A DNA stretch of 64,000 nucleotides, taken from Heterobasidion occidentale. Its lineage: Eukaryota; Basidiomycota; Agaricomycetes; Russulales; Bondarzewiaceae. The stretch covers positions 930,001-994,000 of the forward strand of contig JBCAQO010000010.1 of NCBI GenBank assembly GCA_039111635.1, in the 5' to 3' direction. Shown here piece after piece: positions 34,996 through 46,800 of this stretch; the stretch's first letter is position 1, and the number at the start of each line of letters is the position of its first letter. The notes under the pieces were generated by a model, which made no database searches, was not told where the DNA came from, and saw nothing but the letters and a program-made list of their open reading frames with translations. A program made the translations under genes and the position numbers.

Positions 34996-37319
34996 TCAAG
35001 ACAAGCCTATACTGCAGGTCACATAGCACACCAGCATTCGAGCTTGCTTCCACAGGCGTGAAAACAATCTCTGACGAGGAGGCTCAGGAGCGTCTGAAGA
35101 ACCAGGGGCGTTGTTCTGGGCATATGAGTTCTCGCCAGAGATGGAAAGAGGTGCTTTCACTGGCGTTGGGTCTGTGGGGTCTGGCAATCTCTCTTCTGGT
35201 GAGTTCACTGTAACGGCAGCAACCCATGCCCCCCCATTTTGGGATACCCTTCGTCGCCTTCTCGGTCATGATCATCGTGAGCTTGCGATCTTCGTGCGGC
35301 GATAGCTCCTCTTTGACTGTCTGAATCCCATTCATGTCGACATACTCTGTCGAGACAAACAGTTTCAGGAACGTTGTGGCGCTTTGCTCTCCCAGTGGCA
35401 AGGTGAAATAGATGGGTCCGCCGCCATGCGGTCCAGGACCAATGATGAATGGTTTCGTATTGGAATTCTGATCCATGACAGCCAAAGGAGGCGGCATCGT
35501 AGGCGATTCTGGATGGTAGATCAACTGTGTCCGACATTTCATTATTCTAGCAACTGATTGATAAGAATTGAAACAACTTACTTGGATTTCATAGTCCGAA
35601 GGGTCGAACGCGAATACATACGGAAACAGGGCTTTGCTGGAATGATTGCGTATTCCAATTGCATATTGGGCATCCTTGTCGTATGTTTGACAAGTGACGT
35701 TCTTGACCAGTAGGCTACGAGAGTCCACCTTGTATTCGCCTTCAACCAAGCGGTGTAATTCCAGCGTTACACCTGTCATTGGATCGTCCGAAGTGGGGTT
35801 TGAAACGTCGCAGAGCATTTGACCTACATGCTGTCGTCCCAGATGATACTTGAAATGGGCAATGACAGACAGCTTTGAGGATAAGGCATTGAGATCATCT
35901 TTGATCTTTGATTGAAAGATGGGTTTGCTGTATTTCTGTGTGAGACTGTCAAATCTCTCGATGATAAACTCTCCATTGGAATCCTGCGTGATCTCGATGT
36001 CGGCCGTGGGACGCTGATCACATAAGAGGAACCGCGTTGGTGAAGAGTAGACGGTGTTCGTAAGTTGTCTCAAGCCGTCAGCGAGTTTGGGGTGCCTGGT
36101 GGAATCGACGAAGACTTTTAACACTGCGTCATCCGAAGCGAATTTCGAGAGCGCTGCAATTGTGCCCTTTGGGAAGCTAGGATGTCTTGTCTCAGGAGAA
36201 GTGACCAGGGTGGACAAAGTCGCGCCAACCGTGTCAGCCAACAGAGCAACCGAAGGCGAGCCTTCGGTTTTTACAGCGAATTCTGTACCCACGGTGACTC
36301 CGTGAATTTTCCAGACATCGATAGTATGCTTCCCAACTTCCGATATGTTTAGTTCGTAGCCTATGACGTTCTCTTGGTTCAAGGTGAATAGGATCGACTG
36401 AAGGCTCCTTCGTATTGCGGTCTCTGGCCAGTGCACGAGGAGACGACGCGTGCCATCAGTTTGGCATATGTAATCCTCTGCCCGTGAGATTCCGTGAGCG
36501 CTTTGTGAAGGCTGGCTGTGAATCTACCATGACATGGACGCCCACCATCTTCTCGTGCATATTCCTCTTGTTGACAGGCAGCAAGAACGTATGAGGAAAT
36601 AGCGGTGCGGAATCCACCCTGAGGCGGACGAAATGTCGACGCTAAGATGTCACCGTCAATATTATTTGGGATTGGCGCTGGATTGTGTATCGCCCGAATA
36701 CTATCGGCGTCAGGGTCACGCGCAATACCACCCGAATGACAAGAATCGAAGATGATAGTCTGCACGCAAAGGATCTCAGTCACAATGAGCACACGAGTGA
36801 ACAGGAAAGGGTGACGAACTATGTTGGTCCCTTTATTTTCAGCTAATTCGTTGATGAGCGCTCGAAAGGTCATGTCAGGTATACCGCAAATTATAGCGCC
36901 CTGTGGGTCTTCAGGATTGACCGGCATACACTCGTCATGGGGGCAGATAGTTTCGATTTGATTGTCATCAGAATACCACCCTGTCGGAGCAGGAACTCGG
37001 CCGCCGTGACCAGCGTAGTAAATGATAATAGGGTCACCGCTGCGAATGCAGTGGTTATTTATGAGGTGAGATTTGATGGTTCCTATGATGGCCTCGCGAG
37101 TAGCAGCCTCGTTCTTGAGATAAACGATGTGGGAATCATGCACTTGGTAGGTTTCTCGGAGGAATACGTGAATCAGATTCGCGTCGTTCACACAACCATT
37201 CAAATTGTGGACATCGTTGCTCTGATACTGACCACTATCAGTGAGCGACGTTCAAGAGCGACGATGTATGACGTCAAACCTCGTTGATACCGATGATAAG
37301 GGCAAACGTGTCATGGAAC
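34996..37319 (-). pseudogene. Caspase-like protease (peptidase C14), two frame breaks
   Basis: Caspase/metacaspase-type p20 domain. Exon 37319-37280 gives FALIIGINE. Exon 37227-36820 carries LNGCVNDAN and the catalytic His in IIIYYAGHGGR. The next exon, from 36759, carries the catalytic Cys in IIFDSCHSGG. A C-terminal region (to about 34996) matches the paralogue at 39085-41866 along its length, with an intron at 35581-35525. Two single-base breaks are seen: one near 36395 (frame of GQRPQYEG to frame of ILFTLNQEN) and one at a run of seven C (35229-35235, plus strand), after which the paralogue-like WVAAVTV continues in another frame. The second is a homopolymer and may be a sequencing error. 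Both active residues are present. The 5' exons beyond 37319 are unresolved; a coding-like stretch lies at about 37680-37555. Confidence 0.7.
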
Positions 37320-39084
37320 CTGGTAATGATCAGTATGCATGGTCGTTGAGTGGAGTATTTGCATCGTGACTCACTGTCCGGCGCCGGCATCATCTAGGTC
37401 AAGATTTAGTCAGTCTGTACAGACACTAGTTTTCGTAGAAACATACTGCTGTCAACATTGTGGCAGACAGCCCTAGATAATGAACGTTATCGAACAGTTT
37501 CTCGATGAGAACGGATGCCAGCTGTGGAACTCACACGTTGGCTCCTTGATTCATAAACTCGGACATGAGATGATGCTTGATCGTGGGGAGAGAAAGAGGT
37601 GGACCAACTAACGAGAGGGTGTTGGGGTCATTTACATTGCGCGCCTGCGGAAGGATCTCCGGGAACATTCTGCATCCCGCTTATCGCATGGGAGTTCTAA
37701 GCCAACAGTCAATACAATTGAGAAGTCTTTCAAAGACCGCATTACGATTATGGATATTCAGAGGATGGAAAGCGCTTGAACATGAAATCGCAAGGAAACC
37801 TATTATGAGGATTTAGTACCGGTGTCAGTTTCCGGAACGCCATCGGAAAGCTTACCAAAAAAGGTGTAGAATCTTTTTTCAAGGCAATTGATGAGCCTTG
37901 GTGATACACGTCCTTCATGGTTCGGATAAGATCCATATAGAGTCCATACAGAGAGAGCCTAGAGGCACGACGGTGTGGCTCAATCTGTTGAATTGGATGG
38001 AAAAGCATGGTACAAGAGTGAGGTTGGAAGGTTGGAACATGGTCAGTCTCAGTTTAGTCTCCTCAGCAGACTGATAAACAGTCAATGACGAATCAATTGG
38101 GTGGGTCTCTCACAGAACATGGTGCTGGTGCTCGATCCTTTCCCGTGACTGTTCCGCGCCGTTCCGCGCTCTCCCGTGACAGGCTGGTGACTCATCCGCC
38201 CGGCGCCGTCACTCACACACATCCTCGTTCTGCTTTTTTCTCGGACTTGCCTGAGCGTTGAGTGCATGAGTCTGCATGTATGCAATACCTCGCGATCGTT
38301 TTATCCAGGATGTATAGTGCAAGATCTCATATGAAGTCCAGCACAAGGCGACGATGTATGCGCATTGCAGCGCGCGGTTTACACATGTCCGCATGTTGGC
38401 GGTCGCATTCTCACAAACGCCTAACTCTTCCTCATCAACATTGACCAATCTTAAGACCTTCGAGCTTGAAGATTCTTTTTTCTGCGCCTTACCTGGAGAT
38501 CAGCGGTGTTATTCTTGAATCACCTCGCTTACAGCGCTGGTACTGTCTTGGCTTAAGCTGCGCGTTACAGGTCGGTCATATCATGCTCTCGTCGCGTTTC
38601 AGGGCTTACCGTATCATTAGAAATTGCGTCCTTGTCTGTCCTCATGAGGCATGCGAAGAGTCTCATCTCGAGTGACCACGCTTTACACGGCCTGCCTTCT
38701 CCTCAAAACATGCCTCCGTCAAGTACAACGCTGTGCATGTGCTGCGAGAACTTCTCAAAAACCCCTCTACATCATGTCTGTTCTTCACTCCGATACATGT
38801 CTCAGACGAACACGAAAGGTTCGCGATCGGTCACGTGATTTAGGGTAGGACCACTCAAAAGGTTTTGAACGGCTCTCTTTTCACAAAGCATCATCCTTCC
38901 ATCTACTACTTTGAAGAGACAACCTAGATCATGTACGTCCTTTGATATAGCCACATGCGCTATTTTCTTGCAGAGGCACGAGCAAATGGGGTCCATCCGA
39001 TAGGCGCACGATGTAGAGTACTCATTGCTGTGGCACGCATGCAAACCTATGCATCTCGAGTCACTGATTAACTTTTTTATCCAG
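37320..39084. promoter_or_regulatory. Region between the two divergent caspase-like genes
   Basis: About 1.76 kb between the recognisable 5' exons of two divergent C14 genes; it must hold both promoters and first exons. On the minus strand, 37680-37555 reads as plausible protein (MFPEILPQARN..., then SEFMNQGAN) and 37960-37860 as LSLYGLYMDLIRTMKDVY. These may be upstream exons of the minus gene, but I cannot join them. On the plus strand, the short first exon of the C2-caspase is not identified. Confidence 0.4.
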
Positions 39085-41866
39085 GAGCTCTGTTGAAAAA
39101 CTTGAAGTCACTGGTACGTCTATATCCATGTTCTGATTGTATGGACGAGTCATCCTCTTTGCTAGTTGTCAGCGCAGGTGGTCTGAAAAGAAGCTGGTTC
39201 CTCTTTCCGAAGTGTTTCATAGAACTCGAGGTTGGCGACGAAGTCCGAAAAACCAAAGTGGCTGATAGAGGACGGCTGGCTGTGTGGAACGAGGTTTTAC
39301 TCATGTACGTGTACCTCTCATCCTGGAAAAAGCCATCTCATCAGTTTCGTTCGTCAGTGAAGTGCCACGTGAGAAAGACTTTACGATCAAGCTCTATCGA
39401 AAAGGATTTGTCGGGTGGAACTCCTTGCTAGGGCGATTTACTGGTCGATTTCTTGAATCTGAGCTAGACGGTGGGTAGTGCTGCCTTGCATCGAGGAATC
39501 CACGTTTTGATGATCTGAATCTACTTAGGCCAGGATAGGACAATCGAAATCACAAGCTCATCTACAATCACCCTTCGCATGAAAATGCCCTTGTCAAAGT
39601 GAGTTTGGCTTATGGCTTGCTGTTGTTCAATCATTGATAACTAGAGTAGCAGTCCTCCGTCTCGTATATTCGCCCTCGTCATTGGTATCGATGAGGTGTG
39701 CTATCTTCAAGTCACCTAATAAAGATGCTCATTTGTTTGGCAGTACAAATCGTCCAGAGTCGAAAACTTGGAAGGCTGCGTCAATGACGCGAAGGCGATC
39801 AAATCCTTGCTTGTTGAACACATGAAAGTACCAGATTCTCAGATTGCACTTCTCACCAACGAATCGGCTACTCGTAAGGCGATCGTCTCCCAGTTTCTGA
39901 CCCACTTGGTTGAGAATCCCAGCATCGAGCGTGGCGACCCTATCCTCGTGTACTATGCCGGCCGAGGCAGTCGCGCTGTGCCTCCAAGCACTTGGATGTT
40001 CATGAGTAATACGGTCGAAACCATATGTCCTCATGATGAGTGGCTTGAAGATCCCGAAGGAGGATTCATCGCCGGGATACCTGATCGCACGATAAATGCT
40101 TTGCTCCGCAAACTAGCAAGGGTCAAAGGGGATAACATCGTGTGTCCTCACTTCTATTTGATGACTTATACGATGCATTAAATTGATTTTATTGATCTAG
40201 ACCGTGATTCTTGACTGCTGCCACGCCGCCGATACTGAAGGGCGCCCTACTCAGAACAAACTCCTACGCGATCGTTCTTCGCCGACCCCTTGTCTGTCTC
40301 CTGATACTTTTGATAAAGACCTGCGGTCGCTGAGTGAAGACCCGGACGCTATCGGAGCAGATCTTCCCTCCGTGCTCCAGGATGATACTCTTTCCACGCA
40401 CGTTCTCCTTGCCGCCTGTCGATATGACCAGCGCGCCTGCGAAACCAGGTCGATTGCTGGACACCCCTCCGGTGGATTATTCACGAATAGTCTGATACGA
40501 CGTCTTCGGCAAGTCGCTTTGGATAGCACCACGTATGGGGACCTTGTCGGCATTTTACCCACTTATCCTGGCCAGAAGCCCCAATGCAAGGGCGTGAACA
40601 AGGATCGCATCCTCTTTAGCTCCGCCAAGGAGAACAAACGGATGTTCGAGTTGAGAGCGAGGCCGGAGGGAAAGTTCGAGATCGATGCAGGGACGACGCA
40701 AGGACTTGCGATCGGCACAAATTTCTCCATTGAAGCGGACAGCGTCGGACCTCTTATCGCGCAGGATCTTCATGTTTTTGAGGCAGTGGAAGTCGATACT
40801 AACCAGTCAGTTCTGGACTGGCACAGGGGCCATCCAGAGCTTACGTCCATGCCCGAGGGCGCTAAAGCAGTGATCTCACGGTCTTCCTACGGCGAAACGT
40901 CAGCTCTGAAAGTTTTTGTCGATTCCGTCAAGTATCCACAAGTGGCGAGCAGTGCATTTTCCACAGAGGGACCGGTTCGCCCTCCACGAAACCAAGACAC
41001 TCATTGGCCGAAGCCGAGTTTCAGAGCAGTCGACTCGATATCTGACGCTGACGTTGTCATCCAACAAGAATCTAGCGGAGAGTTCATCATAGAACGACTG
41101 GACACCCTCATATCAACGTATGCCGACCGCGTCATTCGGATTCCAGGAGAGCGCGTTCTCGATCGGTTGCCAGGGATCCTCGACGCGATGGCCCATTTCA
41201 AGTTTTACCTCGAGAGGCACAATAGCAGCGACATCGCAGGCGGCGTGACAATGGAGATATACCGCATAACGCAGACCGTCGACGGGTTCGATACAGCTGA
41301 TATGACGATTGGGAATCTCCTCGTCGATAACGAGGTGACGTTCGCACTGGACAAGGACGCCGAATACGGCGGCGCGATCTTCAATCACTCCAATCTTGAT
41401 CTGTACCCATACCTGTTCTATTTCGATCCGTCTGACTATACAATGCAGGTATGTTCTTTCCCAGCATCATGCATCCGTTCCCTAACAGACAGAAATCTGA
41501 CCCCGGTATCAGCTCTGGTATGAACCTCCGTCTCGCACTATCCCGCCTCTGCGGCGTGCCTTAGACCCTAACACGCCAACAAAAATAACTGTCGGCTATG
41601 GCGTGCATGGGGGTCCCACAGTTCAATACGCGCTCCCCGACGGTGCGCAGGCGGACACGAGTTTCTTGAAGCTATTTGTATCGACCAAGTGGGTAGACAT
41701 GGGCTGGATTGTTCGGGACTCCCCCTTCGATGACTCGGTCAACTTGTCGGTGCGTAGTCATCTGGAAGTTGATGGTGGGAAGGAAACACAGGGTGCTGGG
41801 CTGTGGGATTCGCATGTCGCCGCCATCACTGTGACAGATCCTCATAATCGGCCTGTTGACGTCTGA
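39085..41866 (+). CDS. C2 domain - caspase-like protein with His-to-Arg active site
   Basis: After an unidentified first exon, eight exons join in frame: 39085-39113, 39178-39304, 39358-39470, 39529-39598, 39647-39695, 39744-40139, 40201-41448 and 41513-41866. The N-terminal C2-like module (KCFIELEVGDEVRKTKVAD, WNEVLLI, DFTIKLYRK) resembles the NLR C2 module and has the same intron phases. The caspase-like domain follows: FALVIGIDEY, LEGCVNDAK, then ILVYYAGRGSR, where the catalytic His is replaced by Arg (codon 39963-39965), and VILDCCHAAD with the Cys kept. A long C-terminal region matches the minus-strand paralogue. Without the His, proteolysis is not expected, so a regulatory pseudo-protease role is possible. 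No frameshift was seen in the exons placed. Confidence 0.82.
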
Positions 41867-42207
41867 AGTCATATGTGGTTTGTTGGGAGAGCTTTTCATC
41901 TGAGTGTGCTTGATTATTGTTGTGTTCCTTTACTGTTCCGTTGCATGCTATTGTCGATCCTTTTCTGTCACGTTGCACGATTTCCTATAGTAGCCATCTG
42001 GCTTGCTACATACCATGCGTGGACCACAGCCTACAGCCTGGAGGTCAAGAAGTCGGTATTAACCTGGGCTACTCAAGGTAAATGAATACATAGCGGGGTA
42101 TAGTCAAGCTAGAACACGATCTGTGGGAAGAAATAGCCGTACAACCAAACATCGTACACATAAAGGGATGCTCAGCTTCGTAATCCGAAATCCCAGTGAA
42201 TCTATCA
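41867..42207. other. Intergenic stretch between convergent genes
   Basis: Tail-to-tail spacer between the C2-caspase (plus) and the PH-domain gene (minus). Nothing recognisable was found. Confidence 0.5.
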
Positions 42208-43521
42208 TCATATGGAGGAAGACAGGAATCCCATCAACGTGTCCTGTCGAGAGAAAATCAGCTGAGGAACATGTTGTATGAGACCCGAGAAAAGCAGGTG
42301 TATACCTTTTCATCATCTGTGTTCGTAAACATCGACATGCTCCCTTGGCCGTTTGAAAGGAGAATAGCAAAGGAATGTGGGATAGCTTCGAGCTCCTCGA
42401 ATCCTTCGTGCCATTCACGTACTGCCTGCACCCGGCCATCAAGATCGATCTCATCCAATGGCTGGCTCAGGTCCTAGAAAGCCCTATCAATTACTGAGAA
42501 TATATGAGAGGGTGCAACGCACCTCGTCTGTCTTGTACAGCTTGAGGCTGCTCGGGGTTAGTTGAAAGTAACGTCTCTTCCAGACCGGGGCCTGATCCGT
42601 CTGGACTGTGATCCACCCGCCTAAGATGAGTTCATGGCTTCCCTTCTTCTGTTTCCTTAGCTTTCGCGCGTCCGCTTTTGCTTGGGCCCGCTTCCTCTCT
42701 GTCTGTCTCCTCGCCTCCGCCTCTATCCTTGCCGCCTCTTCCAACCGTGCCTGTTCCTCCCTACGCAGTGCCTCTCCACGACGCCCATGTTCGAGGCGCC
42801 TCTCCTTCTCTTCCCGCCGCCTCTCCTCCAATTCCCGCGCCCACGCCTCTGCCTCCTGACGCTCTCGCTCCTCCTTCTGTCGGCGCAGAGCTACGGACTG
42901 TTGTACATCACGCTCCAGCATCGCTCGCCGCCGGCGCTCATCCTCCGCATCGCGCCGCAGCAGCTCCTCCTTCTCCGCTTTGAGACGTGCCTGCCGCGCC
43001 TCTTCCTGGCGTAGCGCCTCCTCTTCCTCCCGCCGCTGCTTCATCTGCGCCTCCATCCTCCGTCGCGCGCGCTCCTGGGGGCTCATAGTAATCGTGGGAG
43101 AGAGGACGATCCTGTCGGTGGGGCGCGTGCTGGAAGTAGACCGCTTGTGGCCCCCGGCCTGATATATCTGTCAACATGCATCAACAGTATGATGAACCTG
43201 GGAGCACATCACCTCACTGTAGTCGATAGATGCCTTCGGTGGCGTAGGCGGCGGAGGTTCGTTGACGTTGTGCGTGTCCATCAGTTGATCAAGGGGGAGC
43301 GGAGGCAGGCCTGTCCGCGCCGCAGACGCCATGCGGCTCGGTTGCTGCGGAGACGCATATGCATCCTCTGAACGGGCTCGCGCGATCTGGCTATCGTGGG
43401 GGCTGATGGGGAGAGCCTTGTCGCGGACAGGGTTGTAAATTTCTGATGCGGAGCGGGCTACAGGTATCGTGGGCGACCGGCGGCGGTGCAGCCAACGAGT
43501 CTTGGCTCTCAGAGCATCCAT
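42208..43521 (-). CDS. Coiled-coil and PH-domain protein
   Basis: Four exons (43521-43213, 43167-42523, 42473-42306, 42243-42208), each ending in phase 0, give 385 aa. The N-terminal 100 residues are Pro/Ser-rich and disordered (NEPPPPTPPKAS). Residues about 120-260 are a strongly charged Arg/Glu coiled coil. A PH domain follows: LGGWITVQTDQAPVWKRR, YFQLTPSSLKLYK, then HSFAILLSNGQGS, ending near DTLMGFL. PH domains usually bind phosphoinositides or protein partners at membranes or the cortex. The partner is unknown. The start ATG at 43521 is the only one upstream in frame. The function is not established. Confidence 0.78.
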
Positions 43522-43847
43522 GTTATATATGTTAAATTATCTTGTATAGAATTATTGGAGAGCAACGTTGAGCGATGTAGTGACGGTGTAGTGGAGAGGA
43601 TGGATTATGAGCATGGCGGTGGTGATGGAGAATGCACCGCAGGGGACAAGAAGGCCGCTCGCGGCTCCCGCTTAGCAACAATAGCCGCTATTTACAGGAC
43701 ATTCACACAGCTACTCCAAAGATATCAGCTCCATCTACATTAGAATGGCACAGCTATGGTAGACTTAGTTGGGAAAGCTCAGCACCAGAATCCGAAAAAA
43801 GCATGTCGACGGAGGCCTCATCCAACACCACACATCCACTCCGATCG
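43522..43847. promoter_or_regulatory. Intergenic region upstream of the PH gene
   Basis: Both flanking genes are on the minus strand, so this is the 3' end of the ZZ gene and the promoter of the PH gene. No clear element can be named. Confidence 0.4.
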
Positions 43848-46800
43848 TTACGGAGCCAAGGACACGCGCAACTTCGGCGGACTGGTGTCAACGGCATCAG
43901 TGGTGTTCGCCGGGAGCAGCAGTTGCAGCAACCGCTCGATGTTGTCCATGCGACCCATCATCTTCGCCTCCATGTCCGTAAAGCGCGTCTCAAGCGTCGC
44001 CATCCTCTCTTCTACCGACTTCACAACCTGCTCCTTCTGCGGCTCCTGACAGCGTATGAGAGGGTGCGTTTCATCGTGCTTCTCCGACTGTCGGTCCAGT
44101 TTGTGCACGCCTTTCGCGTCGCAAGACTCGCAGATGAATAGGTCATCTGTCGATTGAAATGTGAGCAAGTGCACATTCGAGATGCGATATGGTTAATGCG
44201 CACCGCTGCAGTAGATGCAATACCAGCATGGAAGAGATACTGGTTCATAACAAACCCCGCACATAATTTTGCGATGCGAAACGTCGCTTCTGAATGACGC
44301 TACAGATGCCCGCTTCGACATGCGCAGCATCGACGACCGCTTCTTCACAAAAGGCAAGCCCGTCGGTGAGAGCAAGCTCGTCGCAGACGCCGGGGGCGGG
44401 GCATGTCTGTCCGCCGCGAGCATCTCCTTGACTATCCGCTCCGCCTTCTTCAGCGCTTCGCGTGCGGCCTTGTCCACACGCCCCGTCTGTCGCAGGTGCA
44501 TCGCTGAGTGAAGCTTCATCATCCTGTGCGTCGGCTCGTGCGGGCTCGTCAGGTCTTCGCGCTGCTCAGTCGTGACCCGCGCGGCCACGCATGCTGCGTT
44601 CTCACAGAGGTCGATGGAATCCCAGTTCTCCGTGTCCTTTGATTCGCACTCGAGGCACATGATTCGCGCGCCGCCAATTTTGCCCCCACAGTTATCACAT
44701 TGGACCGCGCTGCCGACATCGCAGTCAGTACCCGGCGAGTCTCTCGGTGGACACATGCTGTGAACATGTAAGGACGTACTCATGCATGCAAGTGTTCGCG
44801 CGCACTACCTGCAGGCGCGAATTATAGAAACAGGCGTCCGCGGTGGTAAGCGACCGCGAGACTTCACGATACCACTCCAGCTCCTCCGCGTTAAGAGGGA
44901 CGCCGTAGTGCAACTTGCGCAGCCGGAGGGCTATGAACTCCTTGCGCGTGTCGCGGCGCTCTCGGAAGTAGTCCCACGAGTACGAGCGCTGACGGACAGA
45001 GTCAACGATGGCAGCGATCGCGAAACCCCACAGCGCGCGCGCCTTGCTTGTCAGTGCGACAGGCGGCGGGTAAAATCGCAGATATTGCGGCGACATTCGT
45101 TTGAACACTACCTGGATATTGCCCCAGTCACCGCTCATCACTTCCCGATCGGAATAGCATGTCCCCGTAAACTGGATCGTCGAAACCCACGCGATAGCGA
45201 AGTTGATCTCAAGCTTGACTTTGAGCGTGCCGTCGCTCTCCTGGGAATAGGAGCCAGTGGCATTGAAACGGCCTCCGGCGTGGTATGCGGCTACCTTGAG
45301 CGCGTTGCCACCGCCCTCTCCTGCGCGTACGTCCAGTGTTATCATCGAAAAAGGTATTTTTGTATATTCTCCGTTATTCTCGTATCGGTAGCCATGCCAT
45401 ATCCCTGCGCTGAATATGACAATGGCGCGTTGAGTTTCTGTGCCGTGAGGTACTGGACAAACACTCACATGTCTTTCCAGTGCGAGTCTTGGTCGATACT
45501 CGCTGGTTTGTTTTCGATCGGTGTCGGTTCTGTTTCATAGACCCAATCATCAAGCTTAAGTTCCTCTTCATATTCCCTGCTCAGGTAATCTTCAGGACGG
45601 ATATTCTGGTCTTCCTCAGCGTCGATATATGGCAAGACGGCATACTCCATCGCTTTCACTCGGTCTGAAGACCACAAAGCGGGTTCATCGTGGACATATT
45701 TAAACTAAAAAGAGTTGGGACGAGAATTAATTCGGCTCAGCAAAGGAGAGAAACGGCGATTTACTATGCCTGAAGCAAATATTTCGAACTGTTTGGACGG
45801 GTCTACCTTCTGCTGGCGGAAATTGCCTGTGAACAATTAAACACTGATCAAAAAATCATAGAGATGAAGGTGCAGTAGACATACCTTTCAGGTCATCATA
45901 ACGAAATTGCACGGCATCGCCTACATACAACATGCTTTCCGATGCTTTGTAAAAGTCATCGAGATGAATTGTCTTCGTCCGGGCCAATCTCAAGATCTCA
46001 TAATGGTGCTTGATGAGTAAGTAAATGACGGGGAACAGTGACTGGAAGGAGGAAATTGAGTATACTCCAACCAGAACCAGGCGGTCCACTGACCTTTTCA
46101 ATTCGACCAGGGCCAGTAATAAGCGACAATGTGTCCAGACCATCTATGATATAGTTCACAGCTTCGAGGTTTTTCTTCAGCCGCTCTTCCTCGGCTTCAA
46201 CATAGTCCTTGAACTTGTCCTCATCTTTCTCTGCGAACTGGCCTTCCAATGCAGCTGTAAGCGTGCGCACTGATGTCCACACCGAAGAGAAATAGGACAA
46301 CACAGATCCTTGGTTTGCACCAAGGACCAATGGGAGGAGGCCATCCATTTTCGCGAAAAGCTGTTCAATGAGATTCTTGTAATGAATAATTGACGATTTC
46401 CAACCTGCAAGCAGACACCCGCATGAGTCCATAAATTATCCGAATCTTGAGAGTTAGAAAATGTACCCGTCGCCCAAAATGCAATCCAGTGAGGCAGACT
46501 GTCAAAAAGTAAGACGTTGGTGTCCAGGACCGGTCACGAGAGATAGTATGCCTCACCTCCAGTCCTTGGGTCGAGTGGTCGTGAATCGATTCATCTCGCC
46601 TACAGATATGAAACCAGAGGCGTCATCGTCGAACGCTTCCAAGATTGGTTGCACACGCATGACGTCAAGGTACTTGAGCGCCCAACCGTCCGAATTTTTG
46701 TTTCCGTCTGTGGAACCCAGTGCCATGGCCGTGGTATGTCCGTGGGAGGATTTCTCTTGATAAAAATCACGCAGTGCCAGCACAAAATGACGAGCTTTTA

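Noticed and set aside
45424..45468. Minus-strand start at 45468 (peptide VPHGTETQ) as N-terminus of a separate gene
   Set aside because: This peptide lies in an intron (45468-45410); splicing at its ends joins WKDI to AGIWHGY in phase.
44782..45540. 252-aa plus-strand frame
   Set aside because: Antisense of the ZZ-protein exons, which show family-like sequence and clean splice sites.
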